Notes: generated by a model from the sequence alone, not told the origin. Counted from the stretch's first letter, positions 1-8,273 are shown. The stretch: 35,064 nucleotides of DNA from Cupriavidus phytohabitans (GCF_000426345.1 NZ_AUFE01000057.1:1-35064); one strand, 5' to 3'. Numbers and translations are program-made.

Positions 1-124
1 GCGGGACGTTCGGGATGGCGAGCAAGATCGTGAAAGACCTTGGTGTGCAAATATTCGGTAAGCGAAGCGAACAAATCGGACAGGGGCATGAGAGCCAAGC
101 GAAGATAGAAGAACGATCCTCTAT
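1..124. other. Unassigned left edge
   Basis: I recognise no gene here. On the minus strand a frame with an ATG at position 89 stays open to the window edge (MPLSDLFASLTEYL...), and on the plus strand a frame from position 15 stays open to 251. Third-position GC looks lower in both than in the neighbouring genes. The plus frame runs through the hairpin at 125-176, which argues against it. The minus frame could be the 5' end of a gene lying mostly outside the window, but it has no clear ribosome binding site. Confidence 0.2.
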
Positions 125-176
125 GGGCCGCCGCCCGGCTGGCGCTAAACAGCCAGCGCAAGCAGGGCGGCGGCCC
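125..176. terminator. Large compound inverted repeat
   Basis: Two perfect 12-nt arms (GGGCCGCCGCCC at 125-136 and GGGCGGCGGCCC at 165-176) enclose a second stem, GCTGGC at 138-143 with GCCAGC at 152-157. The nested structure is strong and symmetric, so it could act on either strand. There is no T-run, so intrinsic termination is not certain. A REP-like element is the alternative. Confidence 0.45.
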
Positions 177-260
177 CTCGAACCTCGTCATCTGTCAAGG
201 GTTCGCGGGGGGAATTGCGATTTTATTGGCGGCTTAACTTGGATGGATTGAGGTGCTGCC

Positions 261-944
261 ATGACCGGCGCGCTGCTGCTTGCAGCCCTGCACGACGGAC
301 CATGGGCTGCCAGCCTGGCTGCGCTGCTGCAGCGGCTGGGGTTTGCACCGCACGTGGCCGCGCCGGGTTCGGCGTTCGCGCCGGCATCGGCCGGCAAGGT
401 CGGACTGGTCATTGCCGGGCCGGGCACGCCCGTGCCGCCAACGCTGCTGGAAAGCTGGCATGCCGCCGGTGCGCTGTGTGCGGTGGCGGTTGCGCCGGGC
501 AAACACTCGGACCATGGTGCCTTCGTGGCCCCATTGCCGGCGCCGACAACCGAGGCGGCGATGCTTGCCATGCTGGCCGAGCGCCATTACGTTGCGCTGC
601 CAACACACGAGGCGGCTGCAATCCCCGCTGCCATTGCCGCCCAGACCCTTGGCGACGCGCGCTTCGCCGCCGAATTGCTGCAGGCGCTGGTAATGTCGGC
701 GCAAGCCGACCTGGCGCAGTTGCGCGCCGCCGGCACCGACCTGGAAACGTGCGGCAGCATCGCGCACCGGATGAAATCGTCTGCGCACTACGTCGGCTGC
801 AACGCCTTGCGCGCGCTCGCACAACGCATGGAGGACGCCGCCCGCAGCGGCGATGCCTGTACGGTGGCGGCACTGCGTGCGGTCTTCGAGCCGACCTGCG
901 CGCGGCTGATTGAATTATTGACGGCAATGGCGGCGAAGACATAA
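261..944 (+). CDS. HPt-domain protein with degenerate receiver-like N-terminus
   Basis: A 227-aa cytoplasmic protein. The C-terminal half (about 125-225) is a histidine-phosphotransfer helical bundle with the motif AHRMKSSAHYVG; H169 is the expected phosphorylated histidine. HPt proteins relay phosphoryl groups between hybrid sensor kinases and response regulators. Residues 1-105 look like the alternating strands and helices of a receiver domain, but where a phospho-acceptor aspartate would sit (VGLVIAGPG, about 48-56) there is none, so this part is probably a pseudo-receiver (inference). The start is well supported by GAGGTG five bases before the ATG. No kinase or regulator gene is adjacent, so the partner is unknown. 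Confidence 0.75.
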   Translation: MTGALLLAALHDGPWAASLAALLQRLGFAPHVAAPGSAFAPASAGKVGLVIAGPGTPVPPTLLESWHAAGALCAVAVAPGKHSDHGAFVAPLPAPTTEAAMLAMLAERHYVALPTHEAAAIPAAIAAQTLGDARFAAELLQALVMSAQADLAQLRAAGTDLETCGSIAHRMKSSAHYVGCNALRALAQRMEDAARSGDACTVAALRAVFEPTCARLIELLTAMAAKT

Positions 945-1158
945 CGCCTGGCCAATTGGCGCGATTATCAGGCACGGTGATTTACCGGATTGGCGCAAGC
1001 GTGCCGCTTGATTATGCTGGATTAACGGTGGCTGGTTATCCTGAATGTCCGGGAATGAATGCTGCCGATTAATTCGGCACGGGCATGGGTGGATTTGGGC
1101 ACGGCCATTCCGGCCAGATTTTTCCAGGCTTGGCGTCGGTACTTTCCGGGAACGGGTC

Positions 1159-1677
1159 ATGAACCATGCATTGGCGGCATTGCCGGAATCGGCCTTCTAT
1201 TTCCACCTTGCTGCGATCGCGCTGCTGCTGCTGTCGTTCTTTTCCGGCCGCGCCATCTTGCAGGTGCTGGCCACGCGCGAAGGGCGCCGCGAACGAGCGC
1301 AGCGCCTGGTGCGCGTTGCCATTGGCCGGCTGGCCGCACTCGGCGCCATCTGGACGGCGATCGTCTACGGGCATGGCGCATGGGAGCGCGCCGGTGCCCA
1401 TAACTGCCGGCACCTGCCGGCGGTCGATGCGGCGGCGCGCTTTGCAGCGGAGTACTGCTACCTGCGTCATGACCGGCTGCTGCTGCGCGTGTATGGCGAA
1501 GGGCGTGAGGCGGGACGCCAGCATTTGCTCGCTCATCGCACCATCACCAGCGTCGGTCCGGTCCACATGAGCTGGGACGGTCAGGCGCTGGTTTACGCGT
1601 CCCCGGCCGGGAACGCGCAAGGGCGGCTGGCGCTGCCGCCCACATGGCGCGACCGGTTGCTGGCGCGGCTGCCCTGA
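1159..1677 (+). CDS. Small membrane-anchored protein of unknown function
   Basis: I do not recognise the family. The 172-aa product has one clear hydrophobic segment near residues 14-30 (FHLAAIALLLLSFFSG) and possibly a second around 50-68, followed by a soluble tail with two cysteines (NCRHLP and EYCYLRHD). The frame is open upstream to 1045, but the ATG at 1159 is preferred because a GGAACGGG stretch lies just before it and the membrane segment then falls at the N-terminus. It converges on the next gene with a 12-bp gap. The 214-bp region upstream holds a GCCAATTGGC palindrome at 951-960 and no evident terminator. Confidence 0.55.
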   Translation: MNHALAALPESAFYFHLAAIALLLLSFFSGRAILQVLATREGRRERAQRLVRVAIGRLAALGAIWTAIVYGHGAWERAGAHNCRHLPAVDAAARFAAEYCYLRHDRLLLRVYGEGREAGRQHLLAHRTITSVGPVHMSWDGQALVYASPAGNAQGRLALPPTWRDRLLARLP

Positions 1678-1689
1678 AGCCCCGGCTGT

Positions 1690-2298
1690 TTATCGCTGGA
1701 CCAGGTTCATCCGCGCCAGCAGCGCGTCGAGTCCGGCCGGTGCGGGGATCTGAGCCAGAAGCCAGCGCACGGCATCGGCCAGCACATGGCCGTCATAGTC
1801 GGGCGCAAAGCTCTGCAGCGTGGCACCGTGCAGGAAGCATCGCAGCGCCAGCCATTCCGGCTGCGGCGGTGCATCGGCAGGCTGGCCGAACAGCAGCGCC
1901 GGCACGGTCCCCAGCGGGGCGCGGACCGCGCGCGCCAGGCGATCGTCGCCGCGCGCCGCCATCCAGACTTCCAGGATCGCCAGCGAGCTGTGGCGCTGCG
2001 GGCGGTTCGCCAGGATATGCAGCATCAGGTGCAGCCGCAGCGTGGGGGTGAGCGGGCCGAGTGCCGCCAGCCTGGCGGACTCGCGCTCCAGCAGCCAAGC
2101 CAGCATGGCGGGCAGCAGGTCGTAGCGGCCATCGGGGAAATGGTGGCGCAACGAGCCTCGGCTGGTTCCGGCGATTTCGCTGACGCGTGCTTCCGAGAAA
2201 GCCGCATAGCCTTGCTCGATCAGCAAGGCTGCTGCGGCTTCGATCAGGGCCTGGCGGGTGCTCGCACTGCGCTCGGTCTGGGACGGCATGCCGGCCAT
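1690..2298 (-). CDS. TetR/AcrR-family transcriptional regulator
   Basis: A 202-aa regulator. The N-terminal TetR DNA-binding domain is clear: STRQALIEAAAALLIEQGYAAF, then the helix-turn-helix around residues 38-57 (VSEIAGTSRGSLRHHFPDG). The C-terminal ligand domain is not diagnostic. ATGs at 2298 and 2289 are both possible; neither has a good Shine-Dalgarno site. A TACAAT sequence sits directly at the first ATG, but nothing proves leaderless initiation. The gene starts 38 bp after the patatin-like gene on the same strand, so the two are probably co-transcribed and the regulator may control its own operon (inference). Confidence 0.85.
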   Translation of the reverse strand: MAGMPSQTERSASTRQALIEAAAALLIEQGYAAFSEARVSEIAGTSRGSLRHHFPDGRYDLLPAMLAWLLERESARLAALGPLTPTLRLHLMLHILANRPQRHSSLAILEVWMAARGDDRLARAVRAPLGTVPALLFGQPADAPPQPEWLALRCFLHGATLQSFAPDYDGHVLADAVRWLLAQIPAPAGLDALLARMNLVQR

Positions 2299-2336
2299 TG
2301 TAGCAACGTGCCGGAGCCTGCCCGCAGGTCGGGCTG

Positions 2337-3239
2337 TCAGTGTGGGGCGGCGGCAGGGAAATCGGTGCTGCAGCTGGGCGTCGCATCGTCGTGCGAGTGC
2401 ACGTGCAGCGCGCCCGGGACGTGGCGGCTCTCCAGCCCCTTGCCCTGCAGCCACTGGGCGGTGGTGGCGGCGGCGCGGTCGATCAGTTCGCCGCAGCGCG
2501 TGTAGTCGTAGGGCGAAATATCGAGCGGGCACAGTGGCGGCACCACGCTGATATGTGCCCGGTCGGCAAAGTGCTGCAGGTCGTGCACCAACTGGCGTGC
2601 CACCAGCAGCGACAGCGCATTGAAGGCGTGCTCCAGCGCACCGCGCGGCGCCCGGCGCTCGGCGCAAGTGAAGCCCGCAGGCAGCACGATCACGCGGGTG
2701 GCGCCGAGGGCGACCGCGGTGGAAACCGGGGTATTGTTGGCTACGCCGCCGTCGATCAGCGTGCGGCCCTGGAACTGCACCGGCGGGAACACGCCGGGAA
2801 TGGCGGCGCTGGCCAGCACCGCATCGACGATATTGCCGTGCGAGAGCAGCACCTCGTCGCCGCTGTTCATGTCGGTCGCGACCACGTGGAGGGGCAGGTC
2901 AGCCCCCTCGAGCCGGCGCGGCCCGAAATGCCGCGCCAGCAGCGCGCGCAGGCCCGACGACTCGACCAGGTGTCCGCGGCTGCGCCCGACCATGCCGAGT
3001 ACGCTGCGCCAGCCCCACGGCATGATGTCGGCGCGGCGGATGCCGCGCCACAGCTGGTCCAGGCGGCCAGCGCCGGCAATGCCGGGATTGCAGGCGAAAT
3101 AGGCCCCGTTGATCGCGCCCGCCGAGGCGCCAATGACGATGTCGGGCGTCACGCCCCATGCCACCAGCTCGCGCAGCATGCCGACCTGGATGGCGCCGAG
3201 GCTGCCGCCACCGGCAAATACGAAGGCTGTCTTGTCCAT
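2337..3239 (-). CDS. Patatin-like phospholipase
   Basis: A 300-aa serine lipid acyl hydrolase of the bacterial patatin (RssA/YchK-like) family. The signatures are in order: oxyanion-hole glycines GGGSLG (10-15), nucleophile elbow GASAG with S39, and the catalytic dyad aspartate in LIDGGVANN (D163). There is no signal peptide or membrane segment, so it is probably cytoplasmic or peripheral. The natural substrate is unknown. The ATG at 3239 sets the protein start just before the first conserved strand; an in-frame ATG at 3284 would add 15 residues, and neither has a convincing ribosome binding site. It is followed by the TetR gene. The 285 bp upstream contain no gene that I can support. Confidence 0.85.
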   Translation of the reverse strand: MDKTAFVFAGGGSLGAIQVGMLRELVAWGVTPDIVIGASAGAINGAYFACNPGIAGAGRLDQLWRGIRRADIMPWGWRSVLGMVGRSRGHLVESSGLRALLARHFGPRRLEGADLPLHVVATDMNSGDEVLLSHGNIVDAVLASAAIPGVFPPVQFQGRTLIDGGVANNTPVSTAVALGATRVIVLPAGFTCAERRAPRGALEHAFNALSLLVARQLVHDLQHFADRAHISVVPPLCPLDISPYDYTRCGELIDRAAATTAQWLQGKGLESRHVPGALHVHSHDDATPSCSTDFPAAAPH

Positions 3240-3524
3240 GGCTGTCGTGATGGCCCGGCGCGTCCGCGCCGTCTCTCCTTGCATGTCGGCTCGCTTGTCC
3301 CGGCCCTAGCAAAGCATAGGCGACGCCGGGCCTGCCAGGCAGGATGGTGCTCCCGGAGCGCGGGTCGGGGCACATCGTGCGCTTTGTGTCGCGCTCAAAT
3401 AATGCAATTAACCGCCAGTAATTTTTACCAGCTTCAAACCAGGCTGGCAACGGGAGAAACCCCTTGGGCTGTACCTGCGGCCGCGGCAGAGCTTGCCGGG
3501 CGGCCAGAGCAAGACCCCGATGCA

Positions 3525-4268
3525 TTACTCCAGGAATTCGTCGGGAGCAATCCCAAGCTGGCTCGCCATATGCTCGACCAGCGCCTGCAGACCGGCGACC
3601 TTTTCCGACAGCGCCTGGTGTTCCGCGCGCAGTTGTGCAAGTTCGGCGACAGTGCCCGCAGCCGCTTCGGCACTGCTCTGGCCGCCGCTGTATGGCGTCT
3701 CCTGCGCGGCTTCCAGTCCCTCGTCGCCACTCAGCAGGTGCATCCAGCGGTGTTCGCGAGCGCCGGGCGCGCGCGCCAGCCGCACCACGAAGGGTGGTTC
3801 GCGCTCCGCCAGTTCTTCCAGGAACCCCTCCACCGACGAAATATCGGCAAACGCGTGCAGGCGCGCCGTGTTCAGGCGCAGTTCCGCCGCAGTCTGCGGC
3901 CCGCGCAGCAGCAGCATCGCCAGCAGCGCGACCGACTGGCTTGGCACACCGAGCCCGCGCTGCATGTTGTGCTCGAAGCGCGGCACGCGGCTGCTGCTGC
4001 CCTCGAAGACCAGGCTCAGGTGCTTGAGCCCGTCGATGGCCTCGAGGATCTCGGGTTCGGTCACATTCATGACCGGAGCACGGGCGGTCTTCTGGTTGCA
4101 GCCGGAGGCCAGGGCGTTGAGCGACAGCGGATAGGTGTCAGGGACAGTGTGCTGTTTTTCGACCAGCACGCCGAGCACGCGGCCTTCCACGGCGGACAGG
4201 GGCCGCGGCGCGGGGCGGGCGGGGCGTTCGCCAGGCTGGCTGGCGTCGGAAACGGAATCGGGTTGCAT
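3525..4268 (-). CDS. yceH: YceH family protein (UPF0502/DUF480)
   Basis: A 247-aa protein of the conserved YceH family, whose function is not established; structures of homologues show tandem winged helices. Family features are LSAVEGRVLGVLVEKQ, TPDTYPLSLN-type text (TVPDTYPLSLNALASGCNQKT) and RVPRFEHNM. The N-terminus has about 22 extra proline/arginine-rich residues. The C-terminus (about 205-240) looks like a coiled coil (VAELAQLRAEHQALSEKVAG), which the core family often carries. The start at 4268 is chosen because upstream codons (back to 4322) are not family-like. It is divergent from the FAD oxidoreductase across 211 bp. Confidence 0.85.
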   Translation of the reverse strand: MQPDSVSDASQPGERPARPAPRPLSAVEGRVLGVLVEKQHTVPDTYPLSLNALASGCNQKTARAPVMNVTEPEILEAIDGLKHLSLVFEGSSSRVPRFEHNMQRGLGVPSQSVALLAMLLLRGPQTAAELRLNTARLHAFADISSVEGFLEELAEREPPFVVRLARAPGAREHRWMHLLSGDEGLEAAQETPYSGGQSSAEAAAGTVAELAQLRAEHQALSEKVAGLQALVEHMASQLGIAPDEFLE

Positions 4269-4423
4269 CAAGACTCTGGGTTGGACTCGGGAGGCGCCTG
4301 CCGCCTGGCAGCGCGCTGCCATTCAAGCGCAAGGCAGCGCCAGGCGCAACTATGCCATGCCGGTGCCCCCCGCGCCGCTGTTTGCGACCGGTTCGTCCCT
4401 CGCATTCTGCGCCGCTCCGTCTA

Positions 4424-4433
4424 CTATCGATAG
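4424..4433. promoter_or_regulatory. Palindrome CTATCGATAG with TACTAT in divergent region
   Basis: In the divergent region between the yceH-like gene and the FAD oxidoreductase, a perfect 10-bp palindrome overlaps TACTAT (4422-4427), a possible -10 for the rightward gene. No good -35 lies 17 bp upstream, which would fit an activator-dependent promoter. The evidence is weak. Confidence 0.25.
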
Positions 4434-4479
4434 GCCGCGCCGCCGCCGGCCGCGCGCGCACCGACCAGAGGGGGGCAAC

Positions 4480-6237
4480 ATGGCGATTTCGCAGGCGGAA
4501 GCGATGGCAACGGGTGCCACCAAAGGCGACGTCGGCAGCGCGGGCGCAACGCCTGACGGCGGCGGCCTGGAAGCGCCGTACTCCACGCTGGAGTCGCGCT
4601 GGCATCAGATGTTCCCGCAGCTTGGCGCCGAAGACATGGCACGGGTGCAGCGCTTCGGCACGCCGCAGCGCTGGCGCGCCGGCGAGAAACTGTTCTCGAT
4701 CGGCCAGGCCGGGCGGGGCATGTACCTCGTCACCAGCGGCTGCGTGCGCATCGTGCGCCGCGACGGGCTGGGCCGCGAGCACACGATCACCGAACAGGGA
4801 CCGGGCCACTTCCTGGCCGAGGTGGGCACGCTCAGCGGCCGGCCGGCACTGGTCGACGGCGTCGCCGTGAGCGACACCGACGGCTACGCGATCACACCCG
4901 AGCGCCTGCGCGCGCTGCTGGTGGCCGAGGCCGAGCTGGGCGAGCGCATCATGCGCGCGCTGATCCTGCGCCGCGTCGGCCTGATCGAGTTTGGCAGCGG
5001 CCCGGTGCTGGTCGGCCACGGCACCGAGCCGCTGCTGCTGGCGCTGCAGGCATTCCTGCGGCGCAACGGCTACCCGCATACCGTGATCGACATGGACGTG
5101 GATGGCGACTGCTCGCTGCTGCTCGAGTATGCCCACGCGCCCGCGAGCGACTTCCCGCTGGTGATTTGCCCCGACGGCCGCGTGCTGCGCGCGCCGGACG
5201 AGGGCCAGCTGGCGTCGTGCCTGGGGTTGTTGCCGGAGTTCGACCCTGATCATGTCTATGACGTGATCGTGGTGGGCGCGGGACCCGCAGGCCTGGCGAC
5301 GGCAGTGTATGCGGCGTCTGAAGGGCTGTCGGTCGCGGTGATCGACTGCCGCTCGCCCGGCGGCCAGGCTGGCGCCAGCGCGCGGATCGAGAACTATTTG
5401 GGCTTTCCGACCGGCATTTCCGGGCAGGCGCTGGCCGGCCGCGCCTTCGTGCAGGCGCTGAAGTTCGGCGCGCACATCGCCATTCCGCTCGAAGTGAAGG
5501 CCCTGCATTGCGGCACCGACCCGATCCGGCTGGAGCTTGTAGACGGACGCATGATCCCGACCCATACCGTGGTGATCGCCACCGGCGCGCAATACCGGCG
5601 GCCCGGCATCGAGTCGCTGGAGCGCTTCGAAGGGCGCGGCGTGTACTACTGGGCCTCGCCGGTGGAGGCCAAGCTGTGCCGCAACGAGCCCGCGATGCTG
5701 GTCGGCGGTGGCAACTCGGCCGGGCAGGCGGCGGTCTACCTGGCGTCGAATGCCGCGCACGTGCATATGCTGGTGCGCGGACCCGGGCTGGCCGCGACCA
5801 TGTCGCGCTATCTGATCGACCGCATCGGTTCGCTGCCTAATGTCACGCTGCATACCCATGCGCAGATCACCGCGCTGTCGGGCAACGGCTGGCTGTCGCG
5901 GGTGCGCTATGACGCGCCGGGCGAAAGCCCTGCGCCGGTGGAAATGGACGTGCGCCACCTGTTCCTGTTCATCGGCGCGGACCCCAACGCGCACTGGCTG
6001 CGCACCTGCCATGTCGAGGTCGACGACAAGGGCTTTGTGCGCACCGGAGGCGGCGAACTTGGCTGCGCGGCGGCGGTGCCCTATCCGCTGCAGACCAGCG
6101 TGCCGGGTGTCTTCGCCATCGGCGATGTGCGTTCGGGCTCGACCAAGCGCGTCGCGGCCGCGGTAGGCGAGGGCGCCGCGGTAGTGGCGCAGATCCACGA
6201 CTACCTGGCGAAGGTCCGGCTGGAGGCGGCCCGATAG
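4480..6237 (+). CDS. cNMP-binding domain / FAD-dependent oxidoreductase fusion
   Basis: A 585-aa three-part protein. Residues about 40-165 are a cyclic-nucleotide-binding (CRP/FNR-type) beta-roll. Residues about 174-252 resemble a glutaredoxin/thioredoxin fold (GPVLVGHGTEPLLLALQAF, FPLVICPDGRVL) without a CxxC. Residues 258-585 are a thioredoxin-reductase-like flavoprotein with the FAD motif VVGAGPAGLA (264-273), the NAD(P)H motif GGGNSAGQAA (409-418) and FAIGDV near the end. The reductase active-site pair is missing: where CATC is expected after GVYY the protein has WASP (391-394). It therefore cannot do classical dithiol relay, and substrate and electron acceptor are unknown. AGAGGGGGG precedes the ATG. 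Annotation pipelines usually call this family thioredoxin reductase, which would be misleading here. Confidence 0.85.
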   Translation: MAISQAEAMATGATKGDVGSAGATPDGGGLEAPYSTLESRWHQMFPQLGAEDMARVQRFGTPQRWRAGEKLFSIGQAGRGMYLVTSGCVRIVRRDGLGREHTITEQGPGHFLAEVGTLSGRPALVDGVAVSDTDGYAITPERLRALLVAEAELGERIMRALILRRVGLIEFGSGPVLVGHGTEPLLLALQAFLRRNGYPHTVIDMDVDGDCSLLLEYAHAPASDFPLVICPDGRVLRAPDEGQLASCLGLLPEFDPDHVYDVIVVGAGPAGLATAVYAASEGLSVAVIDCRSPGGQAGASARIENYLGFPTGISGQALAGRAFVQALKFGAHIAIPLEVKALHCGTDPIRLELVDGRMIPTHTVVIATGAQYRRPGIESLERFEGRGVYYWASPVEAKLCRNEPAMLVGGGNSAGQAAVYLASNAAHVHMLVRGPGLAATMSRYLIDRIGSLPNVTLHTHAQITALSGNGWLSRVRYDAPGESPAPVEMDVRHLFLFIGADPNAHWLRTCHVEVDDKGFVRTGGGELGCAAAVPYPLQTSVPGVFAIGDVRSGSTKRVAAAVGEGAAVVAQIHDYLAKVRLEAAR

Positions 6238-6245
6238 CGCCGGCC

Positions 6246-7349
6246 TCAGCCTTTCGCTTCGCGCTCGAGCAAATCGCGCTTGCGCGCCACGCCCCAGCGG
6301 TAGCCCGACAACCCGCCGTCGCTGCGCACCACGCGATGGCACGGAATCGCCACCGCCAGGTGGTTGGCCGCGCAGGCCTGCGCCACCGCGCGTACCGCCC
6401 GCGGCGCGCCGATGCGGGCCGCGATCTCCGCATAGCTGGCGGTGCTGCCCGGCGGGATCTCTTGCAGCGCCTGCCACACGCGCTGCTGGAAGGCGGTGCC
6501 GCGCACGTCCAGCGGCAGCGCCAGACCGGTCGATGGCGCCTCGACAAAGCCCACTACCTGCGCCACCAGTTGCTCGAACCGGGCGTCGCCGCCGATCAGG
6601 TTGGCGCGCGGGAACTGGTCCTGCAGATCCTGCAGCAGCGCGTGCGGATCGTCGCCCAGCAGGATGGCACAGACGCCGCGGTCGCTCTGCGCGACCAGGA
6701 TCGCCCCCAGCGCGGACTGGCCGATGGCGAAGCGGATATCAGTGCCGGCGCCGCCGGCGCGGTAGCGCGACGGTGTCATGCCGAGCACCGCGTCCGCGGT
6801 CTCGTAGAAGCGGCTGTTGGAGCCGAAGCCGGCATCGTAGATGGCCTCCGTTACCGAGTCGCTGCTGCCCAGTTGCGTGCGCAGCTTGCTGGCGCGGTGC
6901 GCGGCCGCGTAGGCGCGCGGTGTCAGGCCGGTCGCGGCCTTGAACAGCCGGTGGAAGTGGTAGGGGCTGACGCCGGCGGCGCGCGCCAGCTCGGGCAGCG
7001 CGGGCAAGGTGTCGGCGGCCTCGATGCGGCGGCATGCGTCGGCCACCATGGCGGCGTGCTGCGCGGCCAGCGCGGGCGGCGCGGCGCGGCGGCTTGGCCG
7101 GTAGCCTGCGGCTTCGGCAGCCGAGGCGTTGTCGAAGAACTCGACATTGGCCGGATGCGGCAGCCGCGACAGGCTGCTGGGCAGGCAATAGACGCCGGTG
7201 GTCCTGACCGCGTAGACGAAGCTGCCGTCGGCGGCGGGATCGCGCGCCAGCACGCGCGCCCAGCGCGGGTCGTTCTCGATGATGGCGGCGTTGTCGGCAT
7301 TTCCGGCGCGGCCAGCATGGCGGCGCGGCCTTGGCATGGATGCAGGCAT
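6246..7349 (-). CDS. ada: Ada-type regulator / O6-methylguanine-DNA methyltransferase with degenerate zinc site
   Basis: A 367-aa homologue of Ada, which repairs alkylated DNA by accepting methyl groups and activates the adaptive response. Order: Ada N-terminal domain (about 25-90), AraC-type helix-turn-helix (about 100-198, ELARAAGVSPYHFHRLFK), methyltransferase (about 205-365). The repair cysteine is intact in AIPCHRVV (C337). In E. coli the N-domain zinc is held by C38, C42, C69 and C72. Here only the first remains (VYCLPSS, C55); the others are S59, S86 and A89 (RPSRRA). The spacing is conserved, so this is substitution and not misalignment. The start has AGGAA six bases upstream. It follows the 2OG oxygenase by 8 bp and is surely co-transcribed with it. 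Confidence 0.9.
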   Translation of the reverse strand: MPASMPRPRRHAGRAGNADNAAIIENDPRWARVLARDPAADGSFVYAVRTTGVYCLPSSLSRLPHPANVEFFDNASAAEAAGYRPSRRAAPPALAAQHAAMVADACRRIEAADTLPALPELARAAGVSPYHFHRLFKAATGLTPRAYAAAHRASKLRTQLGSSDSVTEAIYDAGFGSNSRFYETADAVLGMTPSRYRAGGAGTDIRFAIGQSALGAILVAQSDRGVCAILLGDDPHALLQDLQDQFPRANLIGGDARFEQLVAQVVGFVEAPSTGLALPLDVRGTAFQQRVWQALQEIPPGSTASYAEIAARIGAPRAVRAVAQACAANHLAVAIPCHRVVRSDGGLSGYRWGVARKRDLLEREAKG

Positions 7350-7357
7350 GTCGTTCC

Positions 7358-8173
7358 TCAGCTGGCGTCGTGAAAGATGATGCCGAGCGTGTAGCGCTGG
7401 CCCGAATGCAGCCGGCTGATGCCATGGCGCAGGTTGACCCGGTAGCTGCCCCGGCTGCCCTGCACGGGCCGCTGGCTGACGGCGAACACCACTGCATCGC
7501 CCTGGCGCAGCGACACCACTTCGGCACGCGACTGCATGCGCGGGCGCTGCTCGGTCATTACGAACTCGCCGCCGGTGAAATCGCGTCCGGGCTCGGACAG
7601 CAGCACCGCCACCTGCAGCGGAAACACATGTTCGCCGTACAGGTCCTGGTGCAGGCAGTTGTAGTCGCCGGGGCCGTAGCGCAGCAGCAGCGGCGTGGGA
7701 CGCGACTGGCCGGCCTGGTGGCAACGCGCCAGGTAGTCCGCATGAGCGGCCGGAAAGCGCGTGTCGATGCCCATCGCGGCGTTCCAGCGGTTGGCAACGG
7801 GTACGAGGCGCGGGTACAGGGCCGTGCGCAAGGCGCCGACGAGGTCGGGCAAGGGATAGGCGAAATACTTGTACTCGCCCTGGCCGAAGCCGTGCCGCGC
7901 CATCACGATGCGCGAACGGTACAGCCCGTCCTGCTCGTAGCGCGCGGCGAGCGCCCGGCATTCCGCTTCGGCCAGCAGGCCGCGGATGGCGGCGCAGCCA
8001 TAGGCATCCAGCTCGCTCTCCAGCGTGGCCCAGTCAATGCCATCGACGCGCGCGCCAATGGCCGCTTGCGGTGGCGGCTGGCGCCCGATTTTCTGAGGTG
8101 CCGGCACGGGGCGGCGCGGTCCGCCTACCGTCATCGCGCGTGCCTGGGGGCGCTGTGCCTGCTTGATCGTCAC
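7358..8173 (-). CDS. 2OG-Fe(II) oxygenase (COG3826-like), in operon with ada
   Basis: A 271-aa member of the Fe(II)/2-oxoglutarate dioxygenase superfamily. The iron-binding facial triad is visible: H175 and D177 in LHQDLYG and H250 in NLRHGISR, with R254 or R260 as the candidate 2OG-binding arginine. The first 45 residues are basic and proline-rich. The start is a GTG with GGAGAA about seven bases upstream. Its position directly before ada suggests a role in alkylation repair, analogous to AlkB, but the sequence is not AlkB and the substrate is unknown (inference). Confidence 0.8.
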   Translation of the reverse strand: MTIKQAQRPQARAMTVGGPRRPVPAPQKIGRQPPPQAAIGARVDGIDWATLESELDAYGCAAIRGLLAEAECRALAARYEQDGLYRSRIVMARHGFGQGEYKYFAYPLPDLVGALRTALYPRLVPVANRWNAAMGIDTRFPAAHADYLARCHQAGQSRPTPLLLRYGPGDYNCLHQDLYGEHVFPLQVAVLLSEPGRDFTGGEFVMTEQRPRMQSRAEVVSLRQGDAVVFAVSQRPVQGSRGSYRVNLRHGISRLHSGQRYTLGIIFHDAS

Positions 8174-8273
8174 TGCCGTTCTCCGGTGTTTGCTTGCATG
8201 GTGCCCACTTTAGGCCTGGCAAGCGGCCGCGGCACTCCGGGTCTTGCTTTTGAATTCTGCACGAGAAATTGCC

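Noticed and set aside
2340..4433. A 697-codon plus-strand frame over the patatin and yceH genes
   Set aside because: It is the complement of two genes with clear motifs; no ribosome binding site or domain supports it.
4138..6477. A 779-codon minus-strand frame across the FAD oxidoreductase and the ada 3' end
   Set aside because: It overlaps two well-supported genes, has no recognisable motif and is rich in Arg, Gln and His as antisense frames usually are.
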